A DNA stretch of 64,000 nt from Spodoptera frugiperda (Eukaryota; Arthropoda; Insecta; Lepidoptera; Noctuidae), in NCBI RefSeq assembly GCF_023101765.2, contig NC_064240.1:1860001-1924000 (forward strand). The letters are read 5' to 3'. Below, one piece after another: positions 25,815 through 37,905 of this stretch; position 1 is the first letter of the stretch; each line of letters starts with the position of its first letter. The notes below the pieces were generated by a model that was given only the letters and a program-made list of their open reading frames with translations, was not told the DNA's origin and did not search any database. The position numbers and the translations under genes were made by a program.

Positions 25815-25965
25815 AACGGAGCAACTCTTTGTGTGATCCACAAATTATTATTTCGGGTCTGGGTGCCTTGTGCATGTGGAATAAAATTGTATGTTATGTT
25901 TTGTATGTAAACGCACCAACGATACAAGAGAAACCCCTAGTATGGAGCGACGTTTAAAAAAGACT
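25815..25965 (+). repeat. SINE family S, head missing
   Basis: GGAGCAACTCTTTGTGTGAT followed by GGGTCTGGGTGCCTTGTG and ACGATACAAGAGAAACCCC. Confidence 0.65.
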
Positions 25966-27221
25966 AAAATATAACAGTTAAAATTTAACGCTCCGCCCCA
26001 AAAAAATACAAAACAATTTTTACAATAAAAACCAAAATAATCTGTCTCCACTCGTTCCCTACAACACTTATCTAGCTCTTCCATCAAATCAATAAAGACA
26101 CAACTAAAGTCACCTCAATATAACTAAATAATAAATCCCACAAAGAAACTACATGTTATCTTTAATTCTCAATGAACATTATTTAAACATAAGAAAATGT
26201 TTCGCAATCCTGTACAATGTAATTGTATGATTTTCCTTCCAGTTTCATCGCCTTAATTAAAACTCATAAATAAGTTCTCGATTTAATTAAGAGTTTTATT
26301 ACTGATCTTTAATATAAAGGAAGGTAGAATAAATAAACTATGACGTCAATAAATATGAGAGTTTATTATTTATATGGACATTATTATTGCGTCTTTTCGT
26401 CTTTCAATTTTGAAAAGGTTTTATCTTTGAAAAAAGAATCACACAAAATTGTAGTATATAACTTATACGTAGATACAAATTATAACACTCATTATATTTT
26501 CTTAAAATAATGAAACAATGATAACAATGATTATATCAATTAAAATTCTACAGATAAATTATTTTAAACCCTCACCAGTATCGATATACCCCGTAAGCAG
26601 TAATAATACACCATGAATTTAGAAATCGTAAAACCCCATAGCTATAACAATACCCCAAAAAGGTATCCTCGTCGAGTAATCCAATTCTTTACAAAATTAA
26701 TGAGCTTCAGGTATCAGGAAGGTGGACCCCCGAATTCTACGTGCAATTAAATTAGGTGCCTAATGATCTAAGAAAAGGACCTTTGCTAAGGTCTAGTGAT
26801 TTTCCTGACCTCCATTCGAGGGGGCAAAAAGCGTTGTAAGATCTCGTATTTATAATATTGGAATGAAATTAAATTTCGTCTCGAAATTACGAAATCTGTC
26901 TCCGAGTATTTGGCTGAACAATAAAGATATTGAATTTGTTAGTTTTACTCATTATTTATTCATGTAAAGCTTTGGAATTTTTCCGAATGTTAATATACAA
27001 AACGATAAAATAGAAACTTTATAGAATTATGAATTTTCTCGATGTCTGTCACTTACATTAAGTCCTTAGTTCAAAAGAAGTCGACAATACATTCTATAGC
27101 TTTCATGGACTTATTAGTTGGTTATATGACCTACACATACCATCATTATTATAAGCTCAATTGTTACAAACATATCGTGCATATATTATGTAACTAAGAC
27201 TTACTAATATGGATCCCTAAG

Positions 27222-27345
27222 AGGGAAGAAGCGAGCAGACCGGTCACCTGATGGTAAGCGATCAGCCCCGCCTATGCATCCGCAACACCAAAGGAGTCTC
27301 AGGTGCGTAACAGGCCGTTTAAAAAGGAATACGCTCTTTTTTTCA
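27222..27345 (+). repeat. LINE 3'-end fragment matching the 50 kb element
   Basis: CCTGATGGTAAGCGATCAGC, CGCAACACCAAAGGAGTCTC and AGGAATACGCTCTTTTTTT follow the + strand order of 50045-50185. Confidence 0.65.
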
Positions 27346-28112
27346 GTTTTAAAGTTAAGCTATGTATGGTTAGAAGCTTTGTAACGACAAAATGAGTCAA
27401 CTTCATTCTACAAACGAATATTTCAAAATTATAATCCCGAATAATACTTTCTCCGTTTTGGAGATTGAATCTAGGTTCTACAGTTTAATACTACTGAAAA
27501 AAAGCAGTCGCTTAAACATCAGAAAATCTTGTAACAAATGGAAATTATTGGACAATATTTGTACGATATTGCGAAAGTAATTTCAAATCTTCAAGGTTTA
27601 CAAAACCTCCGCCGAACTTAATAAGAAAAGGTCACAACTTATAAGAATACAAATCGTAATTTAGAAATTCTCCAACGATATTTTCTAAAGCCTCGCTTCC
27701 CTAAAATGTCCCCTTAAGAATTCCACTTAACAATTATATATTTTTTCTGTACATTATTGTCGTACAATGTAAATGGTTGGCGGGAATAAGGAAAAGATAA
27801 TAAAAAGCTAAAGATGTGGGGATTAAGCGTTTGTTTTAATCCCCTGATTCTTTTTGTCCTTGAATCGTAATACAGAACCTTAGTCTGAATTAATTAATCA
27901 CGTATATGTAGTTCAAAGGTGTAGTAGACCTCAAATGCATTTTGTTTCATGCATTCGTCTTGTAATCGTCGTGCAATCGTCAATTAGCACAAGCCATTAC
28001 GTGGACAATGAGCCTAAGGGCTATATTTCACTAGGACACCACGCTGCCGCGGCTGGTCGCCGCTACAAACAAAACAAAATGAATACAGCTCTATAGAAAG
28101 TTATTTACTCAC

Positions 28113-28230
28113 CTGGTGTCCGCTTGGTCAACCAATCTGGTGGCGCTACCACTTCAGACGGCAGCATAGGAACAAAGTTGTTCAAAGTCCACGTTTCATA
28201 ATTTGACGAATGCATGCATGCGTCATTCAT
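28113..28230 (-). CDS. Candidate first coding exon of an unidentified gene (39 codons)
   Basis: On the - strand an ATG at 28230-28228 opens a frame of 39 codons plus one base, ending exactly at a consensus donor (CCAG followed by GTGAGT). The exon is richer in GC than its surroundings and has codon choices like real coding sequence. The peptide starts MNDACMHSSNYETW and ends PPDWLTKRTP; I do not recognise it. An in-frame TGA lies just upstream, fixing this ATG as the first. Later exons would lie leftward. I found none in 22761-28112, so the first intron would be long or the call wrong. It could instead be a chance ORF in a noncoding transcript. Confidence 0.45.
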
Positions 28231-28264
28231 CAGTCAACGTGACGTGGACAGTAGGCTATGGACT

Positions 28265-28303
28265 ACTGAGTGCTGCATAAAATCCCGTCAAAGCTAATTT
28301 AAA
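28265..28303 (-). promoter_or_regulatory. Candidate core promoter for the 28 kb minus-strand exon
   Basis: Read on the - strand, TTTAAA (28303-28298) lies about 31-36 bases upstream of an arthropod-type initiator TCAGT (28269-28265). The initiator is about 37 bases before the candidate ATG. Spacing fits a TATA-Inr promoter, but both motifs are short and could occur by chance. Confidence 0.25.
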
Positions 28304-29454
28304 AATCTTTAGGAAAATTCAAAAACAATTTTAAATATTCTTGTTAAAATTAACTGTGTAAACAGCATACTGGATACTTGCAAAATACTTTCCGAAACTC
28401 TTCGTTGGAATAAAGCACAGATTTACACTATCATAACTTGTGAAATGTCTAAAATAACTTGCAGCAGAATGCAGTGCGCTCACGGATCGTCTATTGTGTC
28501 GGCAATGACCTCCAGAGGTCTTTGACGATATTTCACGTGCCGTGGCATTTTCACCGGAGCTCAGCGCAGCTATTTGAACTATCTCTTCTATTTTTATTTT
28601 GTATCTCTATTTTTTTGTGTTAGCCACTAAGAATGGGTTTTGAGTAAAGATGGAATGGTAAGTTATGTTTTACATTCTTCACGTCAAGTTTTTGCTTTTG
28701 TAAATGCAATCATAATAGGGGTGAGTAAAGCATAGTTTCCAATATATGATGCAGTCAATCTTTTATGTCAATACCAATAACAATAGAAAGAAAAACAATT
28801 TCATGTTACCGCAGACATAAATCCTTGCATTACGCACATTAGCAAACGATTTAAATATCGAACAAGAAAAAAAAAGGTATCTAAAATTTTAAAATTCGAT
28901 TCACGCAAATTCTTCTTCATTGACGTATTCAAAGTTGTAGAATAGAGTCGAATGTAGGTTGGCAGGGCAAAAAGCCTGCTTCATTTGTTTACTTTTCCAG
29001 TCACGGGGCAAGACCGCAGTGGTTGGACATAAAATCAAATTAGCCCACTAATAAACCAAAAGCAATCCGCTTTTACCAACCAATTTAATATGGCCGAATT
29101 GTGGTGCACGCTCACACTAACTTTTTTAGCGTAGAATGGATTACTGGAGGCGTGCCGGATTTTTTTATAGCTACAGATGCCAGCTTTATAAGTTCTTCTT
29201 GTCCGTTTGAATGCGTATCTTTTGTGTATTTTTTTTTTGCTGTGAAACGGTTTGTTTTAAGCGATTTGTTTGTAGAAGTAATATTTTCATGTTTTCATGC
29301 TTGACAAGATATATTTTTTACTATAATTGTCATTATGTGTGTACTGTATACTATAGGTGTGGCACCACATATTCAGAAGGCGGTTTCGTTTCCACTCTAA
29401 CAATGAGGTAAGCAATGTGGCAAAAAATGTTTATCATACTTTTTTTTCAGTTAG

Positions 29455-29600
29455 AAGATAATCATCCAATGACCTCTTCCGCCTTGGTTAATGCGGGAGG
29501 GAGTGTCAGACTCTTACTGACTAAAACCACTCCGTTCCTTCTTCTGCTTTGAGTCGGAGCCCCTGTAACCTGTTAAGTTGTCCGCAGCTCCGGAATGTTT
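29455..29600 (+). repeat. Interspersed repeat, family E
   Basis: CCAATGACCTCTTCCGCCTT, GGGAGGGAGTGTCAGACTC, ACTGACTAAAACCACTCCG and GTCCGCAGCTCCGG. Other copies: 32845-33040, 46892-47035 and 47723-47870 on +, and 48705-48865, 11702-11850 and 3030-3150 on -. No ORF; the mobilising system is unknown. Confidence 0.7.
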
Positions 29601-29644
29601 ATCATACCTAGAAAACAATAACTAATTAGGTAATCGTTTCACTA

Positions 29645-29757
29645 ATATCCCTTAACACATTGAACGCCGTAGTGGTCACAGGTGACCGACATTAGCGGAG
29701 GATATGCCTTCAACAGTTTTCTATAGGCAGTCAAAGACTTAACTGTAATCGAGCAAC
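29645..29757 (+). repeat. Family P repeat
   Basis: Same unit as 15846-15957 in the opposite orientation; the palindrome is one base off here (GGTCACAGGTGACC). Confidence 0.65.
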
Positions 29758-29854
29758 GTACTCGTAGTTAAACTTGTTATATAAATGTAATAGGTATGCA
29801 AATCTGATACAACATTTTTTAAACAAATTGTAGTCAGAAGTAAAGTAAAAATAA

Positions 29855-29912
29855 TGTACGAGTACATAAGTTCGTACGTACGTACATATATACCTACGTA
29901 GGTACGTAAAAA
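29855..29912. repeat. Alternating ACGT/ACAT simple sequence
   Basis: Short tandem stretches such as CGTACGTACGTACATATATA and CCTACGTAGGTACGTA. Confidence 0.5.
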
Positions 29913-30414
29913 AAATTAAACCGCGGTATACCGGTCACGCGCGCGTTTCCTGACTCGTGGTACGTATTTCCTTTTTTTTTTGTGGCAACATTTTTATTCG
30001 TTGGAATTAGCGCGTTTTTTGTGAAAACTATACGGTTTATTGTATCGGAATTTATTGCCTTTGCCTCCTGTTGTTGGACGGTATTTTGGTATTGGGGATT
30101 TCTTTTTGAGTGCGTTTTTGAAAATTGTTTGGAAAGGAGATGGAGAGGTGATGCTGTAAAGCATAATAAGTATAATATTATATTAAACTGTGCTTAAGAT
30201 TTAAGATTTCTCAAACATCTTTCTATATAGTTTAATTTGTGATGCTATCAAGTTGAGAAGTTTTATAAGTAGCGTACTTAATAAAATTAAGGTTTACAAA
30301 TAATTATTTGAATTTCTTTAAATCAGCAAAATTCAACAATACCTACCTACCTATTTTTATTCAGAATTAAGAACCGCACCTGAGGTCACGATGGTCTGAA
30401 GATGAATATTATAA

Positions 30415-30610
30415 TACAGTCTACTCTCGTTAATTCAAACGTTCGCTAATCTTTACCTCTCTATAATTTGAAATTACCACGAAGCCCCTAGGAGTTCTCT
30501 TTATATTTCGAACTAAATCAATACATTTTTGTGTACGTTTCGATAATTCGAACTAAAAATCAATTCCACGTAACCAAATTACTCGTTAATTCGAATTCGA
30601 ATGTACTCTC
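30415..30610 (+). repeat. Pogo/Tigger-like transposon fragment
   Basis: Begins TACAGTCTACTCTCGTTAAT, with repeated TTCGAAC and AATTCGAA words to about 30610. The CAGT start after TA and these words resemble pogo-group termini. No transposase is present. Confidence 0.42.
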
Positions 30611-31345
30611 GACAATTTGGAGTTTAAGAGAGAAAGAGACAGAAAGAAAATAAAAAGAGCCCTCTCAGTTTGAAGTTTTTATTTAACGAGTGTTAAATGT
30701 ATTACAACAATTATTATAATGAATATAACAATATTAAAGCAACATGCTTAATAGAGTCCATTACCAAAAACCAAAACGTCACCAAAACCGTTATGGAAAT
30801 GTTTAAAAGTACCCTCTTTAAGAGATGGGGTACCAACTAAATCCACTTACAAAAACAAATTTAATTTTGAAACCCAAAAACGATCCGTCCTAACCACATC
30901 ACCGTTTTACCCCAATAATACATAAACCATGGATTTTGGAGCCAAAGTATTCCCAAAGCGGCTGATATTCAGGGTTTCACTACCCATGTCACCGGGCGTC
31001 GCTCGGGAATTCCTATTGTAATAATAACTTGAATATTTGTAACTTACGAAGCCCTGAATTCTCGTTATGTATTTTTTGTTTCCTTCTAACTATATTATTA
31101 GATATATGGCGTTTAGTTGGGGTGTTGTAATTTAATTAAGACTGTGGCTTTGAAGGGTTAGATATGCTCATAAATCATCGTTACATACCTCGTTTAGATG
31201 TTAATTGTCTTTACCGTTTTCAAAGTATTCAAGTTATTTAAAATCACAAAATAAGTAATAGTTTTGAGGTTTAAACTTATTCAAATACTTTAAATTAATA
31301 ACCACATATTATTTTTATTCAGTATTAGCCTTAGTATGAGTTTGC

Positions 31346-31475
31346 TTTACGTTTAATAAAAAGTAATCGAAACGAGAGCATTGCGTAATCGTTCAGCGCT
31401 CTGATTGGTTGGTTTTTTCGAGACGGCCAATCAGAGCGTCGAACACGCTCTCGTTTCGATTACTTTAAACGTAAA
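31346..31475. mobile_element. 130-bp foldback element
   Basis: Left arm (31346-31379) and right arm (31447-31475) are complementary over 29 bp apart from a 5-base TAAAA insertion on the left. The shared core is AAAGTAATCGAAACGAGAGC. An inner pair (TTCAGCGCTCTGATTGG and CCAATCAGAGCGTCGAA, 31392-31443) is also nearly complementary. The whole can form one long hairpin. No ORF. It is probably a MITE or foldback transposon. Confidence 0.75.
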
Positions 31476-31736
31476 ACAACAACAAACAACGCAAAATCAT
31501 ATTAAGTAGTATTATCAGAGTACTGATATATTGACAAAAATATTTAGTTTTGCTATGTATATTATATTTTACCAAGAAAAGGATGGATCATCGTGACCTT
31601 TGAGTTATTAGATTCTTTGCTAGCAGAATAATATTTTTAGCAAGATGATAGGCAATATTATAACATTACACTTACTTTCGCTTGAACTGAGTGAAATGGC
31701 ATTTTGTTATAGAATAACAAAGTTCAAGTCTATCGT

Positions 31737-31978
31737 ATCGTTACGCCTTTTATCTCCGAAGGCGTAGGTAGAGGTACAAATTACGGTTCTTTTCACCATT
31801 TTTGTTAAGGTCCCATGTAATAAGGGGTGAACATATTACCATATACTGGGCACAATTCCATTCTCCGTAGGCCTACTGAAAAATCGACAAGAAAGCCCAG
31901 CAATACTTTGCCCGACCCGGGAATCGAAACCTAGACTCCTTGCGCAGTTGCGACCACTCGATCAACGAGGCAGTCTTT
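31737..31978 (-). mobile_element. SINE family T
   Basis: Reverse complement runs from GACTGCCTCGTTGATCGAGT through the B box GGTTTCGATTCCCGGG to GGAGATAAAAGGCGTAACG. It is the most complete copy of the family in the window. Confidence 0.75.
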
Positions 31979-32349
31979 TTCAATTCTATTATTTTTTAAA
32001 TAATCTGCCTTCTATTCTTTTTCTGATGGAGTTTCTTATTTTAGGACAATTCTATACTTGGCCATCTAAAAAAAAAAACAAAGATTTGAATATGACTTTC
32101 ATGAGCAAAACGGTTGGGAATTGAGGTCAACAGTGAGAGGTCTGAAGAATGAAAAATATTGGGGTGCACCACAGCGCCAGATTGGACTAATTTAACTTTT
32201 TGGACCTTCATAACGCTTATAACGCCATAAATCTTGCTTATAGTGCGCCTCGTACAGTAAATCAAGATAATTTAAGTCGTAATTTTTAGGAAAAATATAT
32301 TGTAGTATAATAATCAATTCTTGTTCAAAATAGAGCGGGTTGTTTTTTG

Positions 32350-32740
32350 TATACAACGTGTAACAAAAAGGGGGTATACATATCAATTGCACGGTTTCTA
32401 GATAACATAACAAACGATACAGGAAGGGTTTTTTAAACTCATGTTTTCATGGTACCAAGTTATGAATTTTTCAAATCGCGCCGCCGCGCGATTCAAAATT
32501 AGGTAGACAGGTACTAGGCGATCAGATTGACAGAAGAAATGTTTCGTAATATTAGCGAGTGATCCCTGCAGGGTTGTGACACGTTTTTATGATTTGAAAT
32601 CAAAAACTATGCGATACCAAGTATTTGGTACATTTTTTTTTTAAACGTATTTTTAGCTGAAACTTTGTGTAGAGATTCTATTCAACCTGTATTCATCAGG
32701 GCTTCTTGATGTATATGGGTATTTTGTTACACGTTGTATA
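32350..32740. mobile_element. 391-bp MITE with 19-bp perfect terminal inverted repeats
   Basis: TATACAACGTGTAACAAAA at 32350-32368 and its exact complement at 32722-32740. The outer TA may be the target duplication, which would suit the Tc1/mariner group. Inside are a GC-rich CGCGCCGCCGCGCG stretch near 32480 and no long ORF, so it is non-autonomous. Confidence 0.75.
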
Positions 32741-32844
32741 GTAATAATTTTTGGTAAAGTAAATTCACCCGATTATGTTTATTGTAGGAAGTTTATAACG
32801 TAATATTCTTATTCTAGACTTAGATCATGTATTTTTTAAGTGCG

Positions 32845-33040
32845 GATAATCATTCCATCACCTCTCCCACCTTGGGTGAGGCGAGAGGGAGTGTCGACTC
32901 TTGACTTACAAAAAACCACCCCATTTCTACTCCTGCTTTTAAAGTCGGAGCTTCGGTAACCCGCTATGTAGTCCTCAGCTCCGGGTGGGCCATACCCCTA
33001 CTGGGTGGTATGATGGCTCATTGAAGCACGCACGGAATAG
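32845..33040 (+). repeat. Interspersed repeat, family E
   Basis: CATCACCTCTCCCACCTTGG, GAGGCGAGAGGGAGTG and CTCAGCTCCGGGTGGGCCAT; the copy with the longest 3' part. Confidence 0.7.
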
Positions 33041-33409
33041 ATCATGTCTACATAACCAATATCAATAAACAAAAACTAATTAACTAAAAGTGAAATATAA
33101 CCCTTCACACCATCACAACATAAATTTTCATTTCGGCGTTCAAGGCCATTGAAAGTTGTAGGTACCGCTCCTCTCGTTATTACTTTTCTAGAACAAAAAT
33201 GAAAATCCTAGTAAACCGAGATTTAGGTCCTCAGCCACAAACCCCTCGTCACGAGATTCCTAAACCTGACAATGAAGTATTCGATACTATCCCTTTTACA
33301 GTATCCCGTATATTTTATAATCGACCTTATCTGAAATATTATGTAACTAAGACTTTACCGAATATTTATCAAATATTCTGTAACTAAGTAAGTAAAGTAA
33401 CTAAGTAAA

Positions 33410-33492
33410 GAGTTATGTAAGTTTGGCGTTCCATAGTCTCTGCCTACCCCCATGGGAGACAGGCGTGAGCTTATGTATGTATGTATGTATAC
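33410..33492 (+). repeat. Family C with (TATG)n tail
   Basis: GGCGTTCCATAGTCTCTGCC, CCCATGGGAGACAGGCGTGA, then a run of TATG units (33472-33490), like the microsatellite tails of some LINEs. Confidence 0.65.
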
Positions 33493-34794
33493 GAAGCGAA
33501 TTGTTGTTGCTTTTTAAATTGTCGCCGAGTGATCGCAATTGCGACAATCGTATAAGCGGTCATGTGTTCATTAATTGGGCAAAGTAAAAATGTGAGTAAA
33601 AAATTTTAAAATATTTTACTAATAATATCGGAATGTGAAATTATATGACAAAAAGCAAACAATCATATTGGACTCATAACATAACATACAGAAAATGTGA
33701 TTATACATCTATGCCCCTTGGAAAACCTATTGAAAAGCTGAATATTATACTGTATGTACGGTAAGTCGGCTTAATCTAGCTCTCATAAATCATAAGTACT
33801 ACTTTGTATGCCTCGCCTGCAGTCAGTACATACATAGATGTTTGATGAACGATCAAATATGCAAATACCTATCCGAGAGTCTCACACCTAAGCGTTTTAC
33901 TTGGTTAGGCATTCTGTGTTAGGCTCTGAGCCGTGAATAGCACTTAATATGAAACACTTCAAATACCTAGGTCTTAGATTATTATTATTCAATGTTTCCC
34001 TAAAATTCCTTGGCGATAACCGAAAATCTCAATAATCGGGAATAAAATATCGAGACAGCAAGGCAGTAAGTAGTCTTTAAATACAATTAAGGTAGGTAAC
34101 CAACATCGCATACACCAAAATACATGATAGGTTTTTAATATTATTTTAACAATGTATAGTGTAACAAAAGGAATCTTAAAATATATAATAAAAGCAAGCA
34201 AGTTTAAGAAAAAAGAAATAAGATTTTTAATCACAACACCGGTATTTGAAAAGCATGTGCTTTGACTGCAATTGTATATGTATGTATACGCTTCCAAGGA
34301 CACTACATAAACTCCCAGTAAACATTAAACAGAGGTCTAACAAACACGAAACCAACTTGATTCTCTGTTCGAACCGCAACTGTAACCAGCCATAAATCGC
34401 GGTTGCGATTATAACGGTGCCGATTTGTTACATTACACACAGCGAGTGTAATACCGGTTATTATAACCGTTATTGTAACGTTATTTCTGGTAAATTAATC
34501 ACCGAATGTATGTGACAATAACATATTGTGAAATGTAACTGTTTATGAACGAATAATTGATTGGAGATTAATGTTAGCGTGTGATTGGAGGCAAGGGACA
34601 CGTGTATACTTAGTAGGGTTTGATGGTAAGGATTTTAGTAAGATATATATTAACTATTTATTTGGATTGATATAGTTTCTTCTTATTATTTTGATTAGGA
34701 TAAATTCAACATTCAAGATATTTCCTAATTGTATCCAAACAGACGTCCATAATCGTGCTTTGTTTAGAAAAAATATCGTTCCTACTACAAAATA

Positions 34795-35000
34795 AAAATG
34801 AAATCTGACTGCATGGTTGACGCGGTGACTGGGCAACTGACTGCCGTGCAACAGATAGTTGATTCGATCCGCAAGGAGCAACTCTTTGTATGATCTAGAA
34901 ATAGTTGTTTCAGAACTGGGTGTCATGAGTGTGTGACTTGTTTGTCACCCACGACACAGGAGAAAGTTATAGAGCGGGGCAACATTTTGTTTAAAAAAAT
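34795..35000 (+). mobile_element. SINE family S
   Basis: Head about 34810-34880 with GTTGATTCGATCCGC, the GAGCAACTCTTTGTATGATC and ACTGGGTGTCATGAGTG segments, and the CACGACACAGGAGAAAG end. Confidence 0.7.
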
Positions 35001-35404
35001 TGAAAACAATCTTTAATAAACAAATCTCAAAACCGTAACAAAAGCAAAAAGGTAAACAAATTACAAAATAACGCTTTAATTCTCGTAAAAGACGTATAAC
35101 AAAGCATTGGTTACGTTAGGTTAGCCGTCTAACCGTTTTTCCAACAACTAAGCACTAAGTAAGTTAAACATAGCTTTAATTAAGTGGTAACAATGTAATT
35201 TAAGTTTGTACTGCGTGTGTTCCCATTCATTCAGTCAGTTATATTGAACTGAAACTAGCTTAAGTTGTACGATCGTGTACAGAGGTTTTACGTCACAAAC
35301 TAGTGAGAGCAATCGGTTTTTTTTTAACAAACTTAGCCCTAAGCTATGATTTTTTCCTGTAATGACATAGTATGTTTCTGTACTTTAACTTGTATGTTTA
35401 TCAA

Positions 35405-35570
35405 CGCACCCTCATACAAATGACACTTGGGTCTGAGTGTCAATTCAAATGACACCCAGACCCAAAACAACAATTTTTGGATCACACAAAGAGTTGCTCC
35501 GTGCGGAAATAGAACCCGCTAAACGTTGCTCGGCAGCCGACAGCCAACCGTGCAGTCAAGTCTTTATGAT
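35405..35570 (-). mobile_element. SINE family S, inverted
   Basis: Reverse complement of the family: GACTGCACGGTTGGCTGTCG head, AGCGGGTTCTATTTCCGCAC, then GTCTGGGTGTCATTTGAATT. It lies 400 bp from the + copy at 34795-35000, in opposite orientation. Confidence 0.7.
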
Positions 35571-35759
35571 CATCATTTATATCTAAACGATATCATAAAG
35601 TCGTGTTAGTAATTAATGATAAATAAATCGTTTCCAATACAGTTGAATGGGAGCAATGTTTCATTTGATAGAGCAGCTAATGGTCCCACAATAGTAATAG
35701 ATGTTACTCAGCAATTGGTTTGATTATGATTTACGAAAAAACAATCATGATTGCGTTTT

Positions 35760-35845
35760 CAATTTTTTTATGAAATAGGAGGCAAATGAGTAAAGGCATC
35801 ACCTGGTGGTAAGCGATCAGCGCCGCCCATGGACACCGCATCCAA
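35760..35845 (+). repeat. LINE 3'-end fragment matching the 50 kb element
   Basis: TATGAAATAGGAGGCAAATG, then GGTAAGCGATCAGCGCCGCC; stops soon after CATGGACACCGC. Confidence 0.62.
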
Positions 35846-35990
35846 AATTCTATATGGACTGCAATGAAATCTATGTGATGTGAAATGAAATAGATTTAAA
35901 AATGAATCTCACCTAAAATTACCTATTATGTTTTTTTTTCATATTAATAATTTATGTTTATTATTTTTCAATCGGTGCAAATATAATGTT

Positions 35991-36011
35991 TTTCTTTCTT
36001 TCTTTCTTTCA
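35991..36011. repeat. (TTTC)n microsatellite
   Basis: About five TTTC units in a T-rich stretch. Confidence 0.6.
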
Positions 36012-36917
36012 TATTAGGTAAAATTACTAATTACGCATTCATACTACATACATACGTTCGAAAATAAATCTGTTATAAATGTTATGCACCGGGTAGGCTA
36101 GAACTCTGGCATATTATACAATAATGCTTTTGTTTCCTACAAGCATACAATTTTATTTGCCTTCCATAAATATAGCACCATTATTATGCTACTAAAATTT
36201 GTTAACATACCAAACAAAAGCGTGTACACTTGTGGACAAACGTGTGCATTTTTAAAAGAATTGTGACAGATTTTAATTTAACATCGAGTTACCCTAACTC
36301 GAAAAGACGTTGAAAGAGTTTGTAGTGTTTTAAAAATAAAAATCAATATTGCAATAAAAAAATATTAAGGTTTTTTTACTAATGCATAATCTAACGTCCT
36401 GGCAGTAAGCGGGTTGGTGGCCAAACGCAGACTTATTAACGTTAAAACAAATGCAACGCATGTCCATTTTACTTGGCATAGCACACATTAAGTAATTAAT
36501 GTTAATGACAAAGTTTTGATAAAGAAAAACATATGTAAAATATATAAAACTTGTTAAATTAATTAAGCACATAAGTGTACTAAACCCCCACTCATCACTC
36601 AATTATTTAATACATCCCTTTATCACAACTTATAACAAAGTTACACTGTATTATACGACCAAATTAAAATGGCCACTAGCTATAAAGCCCACATAATCTA
36701 CGACTGTGACAACATAGCACATTGTTAATGGAAAGTTGGTTACTTTATTATTACCCCGGATTATAATGAATGAATGAGTTATGTTGTTTTGATGTGTGAG
36801 TGCGAATGTTTTGGTTTTGATTTATGAAATGGTGTTGGAGATTATTGCAGAGGTATTTTGATATGCTTAACTAAGCCGCAATAAGTACGGGTTGAAATGA
36901 AAAATATTAATATTTTT

Positions 36918-37060
36918 TGTGGTAAAAGCCGGTAAACGAGCAGACGGATCACCTGATGGTAAACAATTGGCGCCGCACATGGAAACCCGAACCACCAGGC
37001 GTTGCCAACTTTGGGGTGGTTAGGAATTTGAGGAAGCATGGCTCTCCCACACTTATCACT
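36918..37060 (+). repeat. Family A fragment, internally deleted
   Basis: CGAGCAGACGGATCACCTGA and GGCGCCGCACATGGAAACCC, jumping to GCATGGCTCTCCCACACTTA without the middle. Confidence 0.65.
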
Positions 37061-37654
37061 TAATATCCAGTTTAGAATAACATTATTTCCAAAATGTACC
37101 GACTTTTTCGGTAATACAAAGCATAAGCATAATGATTCAGAACTACTCCAGTCTGACTTTCCACAAGATATGTCCATCCCGATTTAAAACATACAAACGC
37201 AGGCTACGAAAAAAAATGAAGCTACTCATTACACAGCTATTTTCTATGACTAAGGAATCATAAAAACCAAACTACAAAATTACATTTAAATTAATATATC
37301 GTATCTAATATTAGATTCCCAACATTGTACCACAAAAACGAGAAACTCTGCCAGCCAAAGATTGTCACGCCAGCATTATACTAAAACGTTTTCAGTTATC
37401 GTTACCCATTGTCACGTCTAACAAATAATTTCTGCCAGTTACCCAAATATTAAGTTGCAAGGGTATCCGTCTAGCGAATATAATTAATTATATTTGTTGG
37501 GAATTTCAAGTAAAGTGGGTATAAGGCAGGCTACTGTTGGGTAAGAGGTCAAAAGGACACCGGGAAGGGTAAAAGTATTATCGGGTTTTGGATTTTGTGA
37601 TTCTTAGTTGTAACATTATGAAACTAAAGCAAAAACAGAATTTTGACAGTATTT

Positions 37655-37785
37655 TAGTCCACAAATTGTTTTTTCGGTTCTGGGTGTGATGTGTATGTGA
37701 ACTTATAATATGTCTAGTATAAACGTACGACACAGGAGAAAATGTAAATCCTAAGGTTAGGAAACGTTTTAAAATAAATTGTTCA
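37655..37785 (+). repeat. SINE family S, head missing
   Basis: AGTCCACAAATTGTTTTTTC, GGTTCTGGGTGTGATGTG and CGACACAGGAGAAAATG segments. Confidence 0.65.
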
Positions 37786-37799
37786 TGATTTTTTTCAAA

Positions 37800-37905
37800 A
37801 TTTACAACCCCTTTTTGACTCCTCTAGTGTTGCGGGTATTTACAAGCACCACTGACAGATTACCATCAAGAGAACCGTCTGCTCGTTTGTCACCAAAAAA
37901 CACGC
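37800..37905 (-). repeat. Family A or LINE 3'-end fragment, inverted
   Basis: TGACTCCTCTAGTGTTGCGG followed by AGAACCGTCTGCTCGTTTGT. Too short to assign to one family. Confidence 0.5.

Larger units (their letters stand above)
22761..28112. other. 3' flank of the phosphodiesterase gene and spacer
   Basis: Repeats at 23515-23870, 25325-25550, 25815-25965 and 27222-27345. Between them is AT-rich sequence with homeodomain-like TTAATTAA words (for example 24633 and 26257-26290). No exon continuing the 28 kb minus-strand candidate was recognised. Confidence 0.5.

Noticed and set aside
33472..33490. CRISPR-like direct repeats
   Set aside because: Plain TATG microsatellite, and the genome is an insect's.
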